The notes: generated by a model from the sequence alone, not told the origin. Numbered from the stretch's first letter, positions 47,026 to 56,504 are shown. The stretch: 64,000 bases of DNA from Candidatus Vallotiella adelgis (GCF_020541305.1 NZ_CP047396.1:62001-126000); one strand, 5' to 3'. Program-made: numbers and translations.

Positions 47026-47553
47026 TAGTACTTGGTTCCGGCGATGCTCTGAAACCGACTGCACGCGTTATCGGTAAGTTTATTCTTAATATTAAGCACG
47101 TTGCACTTAATACTATCTAGTAACGCGTTCTTCGGTAACCGTCTCTAATTAATCGGAGACATAACAGTGAAAAAATTTTAGGCTGCGCTAATTATAGTCA
47201 AAAACGAAACCAAGCACTGTATCACACACTCAGTATCGCACACTTAGTAAGGCTGAGGTGACCGGGGGCAGCGGATTAAAGAATCGCAATCTAAACTCTT
47301 ACTCTAACCTCTTACCAACTTTGCTAATCTACAGACTGGTGCAAGTAGAGGATAACCCTAATAAGGCTATGCTAAGTTAGAGGGCTATAAACGTTAGAAA
47401 AGTCTAATAACGCATTTACTTTTCCGTCGCGATTTATAACGTATGTCGGGTAGATAATTCATATTGTGTGTATTGGAAACAACAGTTCAGTTATAAATCA
47501 CTCGGACTAGCAAAAATCGGCTCGCGTAGCCATATAATAAAGTACTTTCGTCA
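47026..47553. other. Gene-free spacer between holB and tatD
   Basis: 528 bases with no readable gene. In Burkholderia I would expect a small PilZ-domain gene here, but no remnant is convincing. A TATAAT oriented toward tatD lies near 47190 on the minus strand without a clear -35. An imperfect 14-bp tandem pair (GTATCACACACTCA, GTATCGCACACTTA) occupies 47219-47246. Confidence 0.5.
47219..47246. repeat. Imperfect 14-bp tandem duplication
   Basis: GTATCACACACTCA is followed directly by GTATCGCACACTTA, 12 of 14 identical, in non-coding DNA. Confidence 0.65.
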
Positions 47554-48609
47554 TCAGTTCTTCCCGAATATTCTCCGATAACAAATAAACAGTTCCTCAA
47601 CAATCAATCGACCATTTAATGCATGTTGTTCTACAGCCCGCTGTTGTGTGATTCTCTTCAGAAACTGAGCAACTAGAAAAGGCGTAGTACTTTGTGCAAT
47701 ATATTGCAGCGCGTTGCAGTGCGCTGGAAAGTAGCGTGGTTTGCTACTCATTTGTATGGTTAGTACATCATAGAGCCATCGTTGAAACCATCCAAGAACC
47801 GCCGGTACTGGCGCTTTATACAAAGCTTCGCCACAGGCAAATGGGTCACAGGCAGGGCCAGCCGTAAGTTGTTTCAGCGCAAAACGCTTAAGTAATGTAT
47901 ACCCATCATGGGCTATAGCAAGCGCAGCTAACGGCGCTCCACCAGCTTCCGCAAGAGTCTCAGCTGGATCATTAACAGACTGACTACGAAGCCATTCTAC
48001 AGCACTTGACTCGTCGGGCATCGTCAACGGCCATTGTCTACAGCGACTCACGATAGTCGGCAGCAAATGCTCTATATTCGCACTTACAAGTAGGAACAAC
48101 ACCCCAGGGGGTGGCTCCTCTAGTGTCTTAAGTAGTGCATTAGCTGCTGTCACGTTGAGTGTCTCAGCCGGGAAAAGCACTACTACGCGCCGACCACCGC
48201 GGTGCGAGCTAATGTTACAGAAATCGAGTAGCGCCCTAACCTGATCAATTCTAATCTCCTTGCTTTGCACTTTAGATTTTTTTCTAATCAAGCCCGTGCT
48301 ATCGTCATCATCCACATATTTACTACAAATATTTTTTTCATTATCACTATTTACGTGCAGTGGCATAGCTTCGGGGCAGAGAAGCCTGAAATCTGGGTGA
48401 TTACGTTTCAGGAACCAGGTGCATGCAGCGCACTGCCCACACGCATGAAAATCATTATAAGGTCGCTCACATAACAGGCTCTGTGCAAGCTCGCAAGCAA
48501 AATTAACCTTGCCGATGCCGGCCTGCCCATGCAGCAACAATGCGTGAAGCCCGTGCTCTCGTAGTTCCTGAATATGCGTCCAGTCGCTATATTGCCAGGG
48601 ATACAACAT
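47554..48609 (-). CDS. holB: DNA polymerase III subunit delta'
   Basis: A 351-aa clamp-loader subunit that, with delta and gamma/tau, opens the sliding clamp. The AAA+ N-terminal domain has a P-loop-like GQAGIGKVN lacking the Ser/Thr after Lys, consistent with delta' not hydrolysing ATP. A zinc-binding cysteine cluster (CGQCAAC) and the SRC arginine-finger motif (IVSRCRQW) are present. A charged insertion near residues 90-115 (rich in D, N and K) looks lineage-specific. It lies nine bases after tmk on the same strand. Confidence 0.95.
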   Translation of the reverse strand: MLYPWQYSDWTHIQELREHGLHALLLHGQAGIGKVNFACELAQSLLCERPYNDFHACGQCAACTWFLKRNHPDFRLLCPEAMPLHVNSDNEKNICSKYVDDDDSTGLIRKKSKVQSKEIRIDQVRALLDFCNISSHRGGRRVVVLFPAETLNVTAANALLKTLEEPPPGVLFLLVSANIEHLLPTIVSRCRQWPLTMPDESSAVEWLRSQSVNDPAETLAEAGGAPLAALAIAHDGYTLLKRFALKQLTAGPACDPFACGEALYKAPVPAVLGWFQRWLYDVLTIQMSSKPRYFPAHCNALQYIAQSTTPFLVAQFLKRITQQRAVEQHALNGRLIVEELFICYRRIFGKN

Positions 48610-48618
48610 TGTTATCGA

Positions 48619-49275
48619 TCAAATAGTAGTAATAATAGTTTCAAGTTGTTCGCGCACCTCAGTGACTGAACCTGTCGCATCGACGATTTCAAACCGCGAT
48701 GGTGCCTGTTCTGCACAGCGTAGATACTCAGCACGAGCGCGAGCGAAAAACTTATCCGATTCACCCTCAAACTTATCAGATGTACGAACTCGACTACGCC
48801 TTTCTCTGGCAGTATCAGTCGGCACATCAAATAGAATAGTACAATCTGGTTGTAGATCAGCCTGCACCCATTGTTTGAGTATCTGCAACTTGTCGATCGA
48901 CAGGCCACGCCCGCCGCCCTGATAGGCAAATGTAGCATCTGTGAAACGATCGGATAGCATCCAGTCACCGCGGGTAAGCGTGGGCTCGATTATTAAAGCG
49001 ATATTCTCGCGCCGTGCTGCGAACATTAGCAATGCCTCTGTTTCGAGATGCATTGACTGGCACAGCAGAATTTCCCGAAGTGCCTCGCCGAGCGAAGTGC
49101 CACCTGGCTCGCGCGTAGTAATAAGATATGCACCGAAGCGGGCAGCACGCTCAGATAAGCGGTCGCGAAACCATGCTAGGTGAGTTGTTTTGCCAGCGCC
49201 ATCGATTCCTTCAAATGTGATAAACTTTCCACGCGGGCGCGATTTTTCACAGCGGTTGGTCGTGATATCTATCAT
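48619..49275 (-). CDS. tmk: Thymidylate kinase
   Basis: A 218-aa dTMP kinase making dTDP for DNA synthesis. The P-loop [10 protein letters not shown] is at about 22-31, [12 protein letters not shown] follows, and the [17 protein letters not shown] motif binds the nucleotide. A lid region rich in Arg ([14 protein letters not shown]) is present. The first 16 residues are variable. The gene forms a unit with holB. Upstream, where mltG normally precedes tmk, only a remnant of mltG is left. Confidence 0.97.
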   Translation of the reverse strand: MIDITTNRCEKSRPRGKFITFEGIDGAGKTTHLAWFRDRLSERAARFGAYLITTREPGGTSLGEALREILLCQSMHLETEALLMFAARRENIALIIEPTLTRGDWMLSDRFTDATFAYQGGGRGLSIDKLQILKQWVQADLQPDCTILFDVPTDTARERRSRVRTSDKFEGESDKFFARARAEYLRCAEQAPSRFEIVDATGSVTEVREQLETIITTI

Positions 49276-49285
49276 GCCGATGACC

Positions 49286-49371
49286 CCGATATATTTAGCG
49301 ATAGCTTTATTGTAATCGCCGAACCAGCTAAAGAATAACTACTGCTATCGCCGGTGTTCGGCGAAGTACAG
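49286..49371 (-). pseudogene. mltG: mltG relic, C-terminal end
   Basis: The minus strand just upstream of tmk encodes, with frame changes, LYF near 49371, then TGDSSSYS, then [10 protein letters not shown], matching the C-terminal pattern LYFVARGDGSSxFS...HNxAVxKYI of MltG (YceG-like lytic transglycosylase/murein terminator). Stops interrupt every frame. MltG lies between ygfZ and tmk in Burkholderia, exactly this position and strand. The remaining spacer up to 50049 has no readable part of the gene. Confidence 0.72.
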
Positions 49372-50049
49372 CGCGCATAGTGATATTGTATAGCGTATCA
49401 ACTGAAAGTCTTAGTCGCGCAAGCAGCTAAGGTAAGCGCACCAATTCTACAAACCATGAGCGGATCGATTTGCAATAGCATCGCTAAATAGGGACCGGTT
49501 AATGATCGGTTGGATAAATAGGTACATGCGACGAAAAATGCTCTGAGTGTGCACTCCTATAAATAAGTTAGTATATACAAGAAGGACGGGGCCCTTCTTA
49601 GGCATGACTAAGGATGCCTTGCAAAGTCGGATGCGCGTTAATTGCGTCGTGAATTCTGTGAAAACTCTACTCCCCCCGAAATGTGCAATATACAATGTAG
49701 TGTAACGTTGGCCGAGAATAGATAGTTGTTAGATTGTAATGTGAAGAATAAACACACTACGCAGTGCAGTAATGCTAAAGCATGGGTATGCAGATCATAA
49801 TATTATCAAGCACTGCGTAGAATAATGCTTAGCTTAAGCGTAATACAGAGTAGTACTACTTTACTCTAAATAAACGTGCGAGACTCAATACTAAACAGTG
49901 ACACAGGTAGCCATAACAGTGATAACTAAAATCGCTACCGTGGAAAATAGAATTTTCCTGAAACGACCATATGAAAAAGCACTGAGGAAGACTAAATATA
50001 ATACCTGCTCAGCCCAAGATAAAGTCAGAATTGACTACTCAGCTCGAAC
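49372..50049. other. Spacer between the mltG relic and ygfZ
   Basis: 678 bases with no intact gene; it presumably holds the unreadable front of mltG. It contains an 11-bp inverted repeat, CTACGCAGTGC (49757-49767) and GCACTGCGTAG (49810-49820), enclosing a small ATGCT/AGCAT stem and an ATAATATTAT palindrome. No clear promoter for ygfZ was found. Confidence 0.5.
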
Positions 50050-51075
50050 ATGAATATTTTATCGAAAGACACTGGACAAGGTGATGCCTACGCTGGGTAT
50101 AGCACCGACGCATTTACAGTTCTTCACGCTGCACGGGGCACTTATATGGTGCTCAACCAATTCGGAGTGATAGATGTGCATGGTGACGATGCGACGAGCT
50201 TTCTACACGCTCAATTGACCAATGATATTCAGAGCCTTGGAGTGGGTAGCGCACAGCTAGCCGGCTTTTGTTCACCAAAGGGGCGGCTGCTGGCCACATT
50301 GCTAGTTTGGCGTGCCGGCAATGCTATGCGCATTCTGGTTTCTAGAGATCTAGTCGCCCCTCTTACAAAGCGATTATCTATGTTCGCACTGCGCGCTAAG
50401 ATCAATCTCATCAATACTACTGATCATCTGACTGTAGTCGGCTTTGCTGGCAATGTCTATGTAGCGCTATTACAGTGCTTCGAGATGTTACCAGAGAAAG
50501 CGCGTGCGAAGATTGATGCATCTTGCGGAGAATTAATACGTATGTCGGATGTAAACAACCTACCACGCTTTCTATGGGTCGGGCCGAAAGCTACGATCGA
50601 AGCAAAAATTGCAACGCTAGATGCCACACATCATATGCGAAAAGTCGAGCCTGCTCTATGGGACTGGCTTGACATCCATGCGGGTGAACCTCGCGTTAAT
50701 GCTGCGACAAGCGAGCAGTTTGTGCCGCAGATGATTAATTTTGAACTTATCGGTGGCATAAGTTTTCGCAAGGGCTGCTATCCGGGTCAGGAGATAATCG
50801 CCCGTTGTCAGTATCGCGGCACAATTAAGCGCCGTATGGTATTAGCACACGCCACACAGGCACATGCTGGCGTCGAGGTATTTCATTCGGAGCATTCTGG
50901 GCAACCGTGCGGAATGGTCGTCAATTCCTCTTCAGCCCCTAAAGGGGGTGTAGATTGCCTCGTCCAGCTCCAGCTTAGCGCACTTGACACTGGATCGATT
51001 CACATCGGGTCTCCATTCGGTCCGCTTCTGATATTTCCAGTTACACCGCGCTTCGTTTATGATGAATTACTTTAA
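50050..51075 (+). CDS. ygfZ: Folate-binding YgfZ/GcvT-like protein
   Basis: A 341-aa tetrahydrofolate-binding protein of the GcvT fold that supports repair or assembly of certain Fe-S enzymes. The family signature KGCYPGQE is at residues 241-248 with the functional Cys243. The N-terminal GVIDVHGDDATSFLHAQLTN and LAGFCSPKGRLLA are conserved. In Burkholderia it is divergent from mltG-tmk-holB, and the same orientation is kept here. A link with BioB, a radical-SAM Fe-S enzyme nearby, is plausible but inferred. Confidence 0.93.
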   Translation: MNILSKDTGQGDAYAGYSTDAFTVLHAARGTYMVLNQFGVIDVHGDDATSFLHAQLTNDIQSLGVGSAQLAGFCSPKGRLLATLLVWRAGNAMRILVSRDLVAPLTKRLSMFALRAKINLINTTDHLTVVGFAGNVYVALLQCFEMLPEKARAKIDASCGELIRMSDVNNLPRFLWVGPKATIEAKIATLDATHHMRKVEPALWDWLDIHAGEPRVNAATSEQFVPQMINFELIGGISFRKGCYPGQEIIARCQYRGTIKRRMVLAHATQAHAGVEVFHSEHSGQPCGMVVNSSSAPKGGVDCLVQLQLSALDTGSIHIGSPFGPLLIFPVTPRFVYDELL

Positions 51076-51289
51076 GAAGCTCCTTAAAGGAGGTAGACTA
51101 GTTTTAAGAAACCTCTTCAGGATGTTAATTTATCAGAGTATTGTTGTTGTACGCAACTTATATGAATAAACTTAGAAGCAATCACGCGGTCTAACCAACC
51201 ACCTCCAGAGTACTTTTCTCAAGGTTGTTGAGACTGACGACGCCGCACTGCATCCAGTGATTTATTATCAGGCGCTATTCATGATGATG

Positions 51290-51319
51290 CCAACCTGTGG
51301 TTAGCCAACCCGTGGTTAC
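51290..51319. repeat. Imperfect 15-bp tandem duplication
   Basis: CCAACCTGTGGTTAG is followed directly by CCAACCCGTGGTTAC, 13 of 15 identical, in the spacer between ygfZ and engB. That 287-base spacer contains no gene. Confidence 0.7.
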
Positions 51320-51362
51320 TCAGCGAGTATCTTCATAGTACGCTGCCTTATTTGCTGATATC

Positions 51363-52040
51363 ATGCTTTTTCTACATCAGTCTCGTTTTTTGACAACCGT
51401 AAACTATCTGCGCGATCTTCCAAAAACAATGCAGCCAGAAGTAGTGTTCGCCGGCCGATCTAACGCTGGCAAGTCTTTGGCGATCAACGTATTGTGCAAC
51501 CAAAAGCGACTGGCGTTCGCGAGCAAAACACCGGGACGTACACAGCATATTAATTACTTTTCAGTTGGACCACTGAGCACACCTGTTGCATATTTGGTAG
51601 ATTTACCTGGATATGGATACGCTAAAGTACCCAGTGCCGTGAAAGAACATTGGGAAACATTATTGAGCAAATACCTAACGACGCGAGCACAAATCCGTAG
51701 CATGATCCTTGTGATGGATGCGCGGAGGCCGTTCACGGAATTAGATCGATGTATGATAGAGTGGTTTGGTGTAACTGAACGGCCGATCCATGTCCTGCTA
51801 ACTAAGTGCGACAAGTTATCGCAACTAGGGCGCGTCAACGCACTGCGTGTTGCGGAAAAAGCCGCTATTGCCTACCAGGTTGCTGGTCTACCAAGTAAGA
51901 TGACAATACAGCTGTTTTCGGCTGTTAAGCGTATTGGCTTAAGTCAGGTGCATATGCTTTTGTGGCACTGGCTAGCACCTGACTCTAATGTACCAGCAGA
52001 TAGAGGGGGTAATTCGCCTTTGCTAGATGCGAGTGACTAA
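51363..52040 (+). CDS. engB: Ribosome-biogenesis GTPase EngB (YihA/YsxC)
   Basis: A 225-aa small GTPase needed for late 50S assembly. Motifs in order: G1 GRSNAGKS (31-38), G2 Thr in [14 protein letters not shown]3 [11 protein letters not shown]4 TKCDK and a G5-like SAVKR. All are intact. The C-terminal tail after the G domain (about 20 residues) is unconserved. In Burkholderia it lies near hemB, dsbD and cutA; here it is 10 kb from cutA, consistent with a rearrangement. Confidence 0.96.
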   Translation: MLFLHQSRFLTTVNYLRDLPKTMQPEVVFAGRSNAGKSLAINVLCNQKRLAFASKTPGRTQHINYFSVGPLSTPVAYLVDLPGYGYAKVPSAVKEHWETLLSKYLTTRAQIRSMILVMDARRPFTELDRCMIEWFGVTERPIHVLLTKCDKLSQLGRVNALRVAEKAAIAYQVAGLPSKMTIQLFSAVKRIGLSQVHMLLWHWLAPDSNVPADRGGNSPLLDASD

Positions 52041-52396
52041 TGATTAAACTGCCAATAAAACCCGCCGAGTAACGGCAGGTCAAAAGATCGCATCGACTTA
52101 ATTCTCATCCCTATAAGATTTGTTCTATATCACTGTTGATAAGGAATAAACCAATCTAGCCGGTGCTTGTTGTCGTGGTAGTGCAGGTTTATTAATCAAT
52201 CTCTTCCCTGTTATTTAGTTCGTACTAATAGTCGGGGTTGAACAACCATCTTACTGCCTCATAGGTAATACCTACACTAATTACGGCGCTTTATACGATG
52301 GAGCGCTCGGAGATTGTAATTATCTAAGGCCGCATGCTTGTGTCACTAACGTATTGAGTGCAGTGCCCGCATATATAAGGGTATCACAAGTCTACT
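52041..52396. other. Spacer between convergent engB and guaB
   Basis: 356 bases without a gene. An imperfect stem at about 52060-52080 (ACCCGCCG and CGGCAGGT with one mismatch) may be a decayed engB terminator. No hemB remnant was recognised. This is the second proposed inversion junction. Confidence 0.5.
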
Positions 52397-53860
52397 TTAC
52401 TCTACATGGTAATTTGGCGCTTCTTTCGTGATCTGAACATCATGCACGTGCGATTCGCGGCTGCCAGCCGATGTAATCTCGACGAACACGGATTTTTCGT
52501 GCAACTCCTTGATCGTACGGCAACCACAGTAGCCCATACTCGCGCGAACACCGCCAATCAGTTGGCAGAGAATCGCGTTGACGCCACCTTTATATGCAAC
52601 ACGACCCTCAATTCCTTCCGGAACCAGTTTATCAACGTTAGCTGAATTATCTTCCTGAAAGTATCGATCTGCCGCACCATCTTTCATAGCGCCAACCGAC
52701 CCCATGCCGCGATACGATTTGTACTGTCGCCCTTGGAATAGAAATATATCGCTAGGCGATTCTTCGGTACCAGCCAACATGCTGCCCATCATCACAGTGT
52801 CGGCGCCTGCGGCTAACGCTTTAGCTACATCTCCAGAGTAGCGTACACCACCATCAGAAATTACAGGCACGTTGCTGCCCCGTAGCGCGTCAGATACGTT
52901 CGCGATCGCAGTAATCTGCGGAACACCAACACCAGCAATAATTCGCGTAGTACAGATAGAGCCTGGCCCAATGCCAACTTTTACGCCGTCGGCACCGTGC
53001 CCGACTAATGCCTTTGCTGCTTCAGCAGTCGCAATGTTGCCGCCAATGACATCGATAGATGGAAAATTCTGCTTGACCCAGCGCACTCGTTCTAGCACGC
53101 CCTGACTGTGCCCGTGCGCAGTATCAACAACAATTACGTCAACACCTGCTGCTGCTAGTGCCTCTACACGCACTAAGCTCTCTGGACCAACGCTAATAGC
53201 AGCACCAACCCGCAACTTGCCATGCTCATCCTTGCATGCATCTGGATGCTCGGTTGCCTTCGTGATGTCTTTGACGGTCATTAATCCACGTAGCTCAAAC
53301 GCTTTATTAACCACTAAAACACGTTCTAGTCGATGATGGTGCATAAGCGATTTCGCCTTCATCAGCGACGTCCCTTCTGTGACAGTGATTAGCCGTTCCA
53401 GCGGTGTCATGATTGCTTGCACGGGTTCATCTAAACGCTCCTCGAAGCGTAGATCACGGTTCGTCACGATACCAATTAGTTTCGCATGGTCGATAACCGG
53501 AAAGCCTGAAATGCCATGCTGGCGAGACAGAGCAACTACTTGTTGCACCTTCATATCAGGTGTTATGGTAATTGGATCTCGTAAAACGCCGGACTCAAAA
53601 CGTTTGACCTTCGCGACTTCACGTGCTTGTTCGACTGGTGTCAGGTTTTTATGTATGATGCCGATTCCACCTTGCTGCGCCATCGCAATCGCAAGCCGCC
53701 CTTCTGTTACTGTGTCCATTGCAGCTGACATTAGCGGAACATTCAGTAATACATTGCGAGTCAGTTTAGTTTTAAGATTAGTGTCGCGCGGCAATACGCT
53801 AGAGTATGCTGGTACGAGAAGCACATCATCAAATGTCAGTGCTTTTTGGATAAGACGCAT
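52397..53860 (-). CDS. guaB: Inosine-5'-monophosphate dehydrogenase
   Basis: A 487-aa IMPDH that oxidises IMP to XMP, the step before GuaA. The start is the ATG at 53860 ([20 protein letters not shown]); an open frame runs further upstream but is unconserved. Two CBS domains are visible at about 95-205 ([29 protein letters not shown]). The catalytic loop [10 protein letters not shown] lies at about 300-309, followed by [18 protein letters not shown] and the flap RYFQE. It is normally cotranscribed with guaA; here the two are separated and opposed. Confidence 0.98.
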   Translation of the reverse strand: MRLIQKALTFDDVLLVPAYSSVLPRDTNLKTKLTRNVLLNVPLMSAAMDTVTEGRLAIAMAQQGGIGIIHKNLTPVEQAREVAKVKRFESGVLRDPITITPDMKVQQVVALSRQHGISGFPVIDHAKLIGIVTNRDLRFEERLDEPVQAIMTPLERLITVTEGTSLMKAKSLMHHHRLERVLVVNKAFELRGLMTVKDITKATEHPDACKDEHGKLRVGAAISVGPESLVRVEALAAAGVDVIVVDTAHGHSQGVLERVRWVKQNFPSIDVIGGNIATAEAAKALVGHGADGVKVGIGPGSICTTRIIAGVGVPQITAIANVSDALRGSNVPVISDGGVRYSGDVAKALAAGADTVMMGSMLAGTEESPSDIFLFQGRQYKSYRGMGSVGAMKDGAADRYFQEDNSANVDKLVPEGIEGRVAYKGGVNAILCQLIGGVRASMGYCGCRTIKELHEKSVFVEITSAGSRESHVHDVQITKEAPNYHVE

Positions 53861-54055
53861 AGAAAATCCCGAGGCGCAAAACCGAATTATACTAATAGTT
53901 ATTGTAATTTTCACTGTCCAAGCAGTTAGTTGCATATGCATTGCAATCCTCTAGGATATCGGCAACACAGGTATTGCGCTGATTTCAGGATGGAGGACAA
54001 AGAACTGTGTGCTACGCCGTCGGCCTTATGCGGCGCTACTAGGTGTTGCCCACGT

Positions 54056-54087
54056 TGCAATCAACACTGACTGCAATCAACACTGAC
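54056..54087. repeat. Exact 16-bp tandem duplication
   Basis: TGCAATCAACACTGAC occurs twice without a gap. Confidence 0.95.
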
Positions 54088-54089
54088 GG

Positions 54090-54115
54090 GGGGCTTAGAA
54101 TTGGGGCTTAGAATT
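54090..54115. repeat. Exact 13-bp tandem duplication
   Basis: GGGGCTTAGAATT occurs twice without a gap, starting two bases after the 16-bp duplication. Confidence 0.95.
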
Positions 54116-54508
54116 GGCATGCAACGTCGGAGGCGATGTGTATATTCGTATATTGCTATTCGATGCTGATTGAGGCTTATGCGCGCGTTGTGCACAGATG
54201 TTTATCTAACTCGCTTTTGCAGCGCTACATCGTTTTAATTCTTGTTAACGTTACACCATCGCCGCTGACAGGTTAGTGTGCCGCCGATAAGCTGTCATAC
54301 TCTCTGGATATTTCTATTATGACGCGGTTACGCTGTTATAGTGATTTTCGACGACATCGAACACATCATGTCATGATAGCGGTAGTGAAAGTATTTGACG
54401 ACGGAATCAGAATTATTACCGTCATGCTGATAACGTGTGATGAGCTGTGCTTCTGCCCGTGCAGCATAGTTTGGCAGAAAACACTTAATCTTAAATATTA
54501 ACCACTGT

Positions 54509-54862
54509 TCAATATGTGTTTTTCCGCACTCTTTTCATTCTTTTATAGAAATCTTTATCGATGCGGCGTTGCCTTGCGAGCTTTGGATCGACGATCAACG
54601 ATCGATAAATCTCAACACGGTCACCGTGCTCAAGCGCTGAGTCCAGCGCGCGAATACATCCGAATACGCCGATGCGTTGGTGGATTAGGTTGATCTTCGG
54701 ATGTATTTTCATGATCTTGCTAGCTTCGATAGCATCGTGCAGTGTTGTTCCGATGGGCAGTTTCAAACTGACAAGCGTCTGGGTATTAAGCAGCGCATAA
54801 CAAACTTGCACTTCGAGCATAGGGCTATTAGCAATCAATGCCGCTAAATCAATAGTAGCCAT
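54509..54862 (-). CDS. rnfH: RnfH-family ubiquitin-like protein
   Basis: A 117-aa member of the RnfH (UPF0125) family, a beta-grasp protein of unclear function. Family features are the VQVCYAL opening strand, LKLPIGTTLHDAIEAS, IGVFGCIRALDSALEHGDRV and EIYRSLIVDPKLARQRR. The start at 54862 (MATIDLAAL) follows the family; the upstream extension is the overlap with ratA. In proteobacteria ratA and rnfH form an overlapping pair. Here ratA is broken while rnfH remains open. Confidence 0.88.
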   Translation of the reverse strand: MATIDLAALIANSPMLEVQVCYALLNTQTLVSLKLPIGTTLHDAIEASKIMKIHPKINLIHQRIGVFGCIRALDSALEHGDRVEIYRSLIVDPKLARQRRIDKDFYKRMKRVRKNTY

Positions 54863-55297
54863 AGCGCTCTCTTGCCTGCTTAATAAGCGATTCAACAAAT
54901 GTGTTCGCAATATGCTTAAACACTAGGCTGATTAGCCTCTCTAAGATAAGGCTGGAAAACTCATACCACAAGACAAACTAAATCTTACACATATTATCCC
55001 CCAGTGGGCTAAAGCTCCAATAGCCCGTGAATATCTTGAAGGGCCCTGCCGCACAAACTCCATATCAATCCGTTTCGGACGTTGTTGCTTATTATGCGTA
55101 GCGAAATTCTGATGAACACCCTTGAAGCAGATGTCGATCCGTGCTTTCATAATCGTTTCGTCTTGGTACTAGATCTCAACATCATTGCATCAGAGAAGAA
55201 AGTTTGGGTAGTCAGCAACATCAGTTATAAGATTGAACATATACTCCATGAAATAACAAATAAAAACGGTTTTTTGGACTTCTTCTATAAAAAACAT
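54849..55297 (-). pseudogene. ratA: ratA pseudogene (START/polyketide-cyclase-like protein)
   Basis: Nearly the whole gene is readable on the minus strand. From 55297: EVQKTVF, then MFNLITDVADYPNFLL followed by a stop, NDVEI with a second stop, then KARIDICFKGVHQNFATHNK and RPKRIDMEF. A frameshift follows, then GPFKIFTGYWSFSPLGDNMC KI with a third stop, and a clean tail YEFSSLILERL, FKHIANTFVESLIKQARERYG. This matches RatA (coenzyme Q-binding START family). The 3' end overlaps the rnfH start by about 14 bases, as in intact relatives. Few lesions and high residue conservation indicate recent inactivation. Confidence 0.93.
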
Positions 55298-55427
55298 CGA
55301 GGGGGCGGTAGTGCTTTGTGCGGTTGCAGAAAGCCCAGAAATGTGATGCTCCTAGCTATAACGCAGCCTTTTATGCCGGGTTGCTTTAATAAAAGAATAA
55401 TTCTATCTTAGTTAATCAAACCTATTC

Positions 55428-55877
55428 ATGAGCATTATTGATAATAAAAAAGCATTCTTCGATTACCTGATCGAGGAACGCTACGAAGCGGGGCTCGTGC
55501 TTGAGGGTTGGGAGGCTAAAGCACTGCGTGCTAGGCGAGGTCAGATCAAAGAAGGATACATTGTTGCACGTAATGGCGAACTGTTTCTGATTGGCGCGCA
55601 TATCAGCCCATTACAGACTACCTCAACACACGTGCACGTAGATCCTATCCGTACGCGCAAGTTGCTCCTCAACGCTCATGAAATCCGAAAGTTAATCGGG
55701 AAAGTCGAGCGGCGCGGCTATACAATAGTGCCGTTAAAACTCCACTACAAGAATGGACGAGTGAAGTGCGAAATCGGTCTAGCCAGTGGCAAGAAATTAC
55801 ACGACAAACGCGAAGCTGAAAAGAAGCGTGATTGGCAACGCGAAAAGGCACGGATTCTGAAAAACACTACACACTAG
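55428..55877 (+). CDS. smpB: SsrA-binding protein SmpB
   Basis: A 149-aa partner of tmRNA in ribosome rescue. [40 protein letters not shown] and the basic C-terminal tail [20 protein letters not shown] that enters the mRNA channel are conserved. Length is typical. It is divergent from the ratA relic, as in relatives. Its RNA partner ssrA is not in this window. Confidence 0.97.
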   Translation: MSIIDNKKAFFDYLIEERYEAGLVLEGWEAKALRARRGQIKEGYIVARNGELFLIGAHISPLQTTSTHVHVDPIRTRKLLLNAHEIRKLIGKVERRGYTIVPLKLHYKNGRVKCEIGLASGKKLHDKREAEKKRDWQREKARILKNTTH

Positions 55878-55894
55878 TAGTGTTTGCTTTATTG
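55862..55894 (+). terminator. Putative smpB terminator overlapping the stop
   Basis: AAACACTAC and GTAGTGTTT form a perfect 9-bp stem with loop ACACTA (55862-55885), followed by GCTTTATT. The left arm lies in the last smpB codons and the stop TAG is at the start of the right side. Confidence 0.55.
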
Positions 55895-56004
55895 GCTGCA
55901 CCGAATACTCTCATCTTATGCTGAGTTTGTTCTCTCGCGCGCGATATCGAGCAGTCAGTGTAGTGCCGTTCGGATCAAGCTTTGATTAAGCAAGACAGCG
56001 TGTA

Positions 56005-56200
56005 GCGCACGGCCGAACCGTACGCCCACGCAGCAATCGGCCCACTCTCAGGTTGATATTGTGCAGCGGCTGTGCGCCATTCGGATCGGTAACAAAGACC
56101 GGAAACGCGAATCGTGTCAGAAATTCAGTAATGTTTACCTGCTCGTAGATACGTCTCAAAATTGCGCACCCATGCCGGCACGTAATACCTTGGTCGATCA
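56005..56200 (-). pseudogene. SpoU/TrmH-family RNA methyltransferase relic
   Basis: On the minus strand, KVLRAGMGAQF followed by a stop (56158-56193) matches the KVLRAGMGAHF signature of SpoU-type 2'-O-ribose methyltransferases. In a second frame PVFVTDPNGAQPL follows, and in a third GPIAAWAYGS (about 56010-56042) matches the GPIAWxFGNEG SAM-binding motif. Three frames are needed, so the gene is dead. In Burkholderia an rRNA methyltransferase of this family lies near rnhB downstream of lpxB, matching position and strand. The remaining sequence at 56201-56504 shows no readable rnhB. Confidence 0.8.
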
Positions 56201-56504
56201 TGCGTACGCTGTACCAGGAAAGTAGAGCACATTACTAATCACAGCTGTAGCTATGCTGCGCACAGGATCGATCCCATATTACTAGAATCTTACACACCTT
56301 CTAGTACTATGCAATTAGTCTTAATACATACTGATAGTAGTTGTAACAATACGTCTATCACGAATAGAATGCCGATTCTATTTTCGAGTCTCGATAAATG
56401 TGAGAAAGCACATCGCTATATAATACTACCATCGACGGATCTAGTTCCTCTATCCTACAATAAAGAATTGTGCCACTATATCGGAACACCTGCATAAAAA
56501 CAGA

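Larger units (their letters stand above)
53861..54508. other. Spacer between guaB and rnfH
   Basis: 648 bases without an intact gene. A DUF4124-type gene might be expected here from Burkholderia order, but I cannot recognise one. Two tandem duplications lie side by side at 54056-54115. Confidence 0.45.

Noticed and set aside
47026-47553. A PilZ-domain gene remnant between holB and tatD
   Set aside because: No PilZ motif could be followed in any frame on the minus strand.
55082-55411. A 109-residue plus-strand open frame before smpB
   Set aside because: It is the antisense of the readable ratA relic, which explains the sequence far better.
55986-56201. A 71-residue minus-strand open frame between smpB and lpxB as a hypothetical protein
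   Set aside because: Its sequence plus the neighbouring frames matches a SpoU methyltransferase in pieces; it is a relic.
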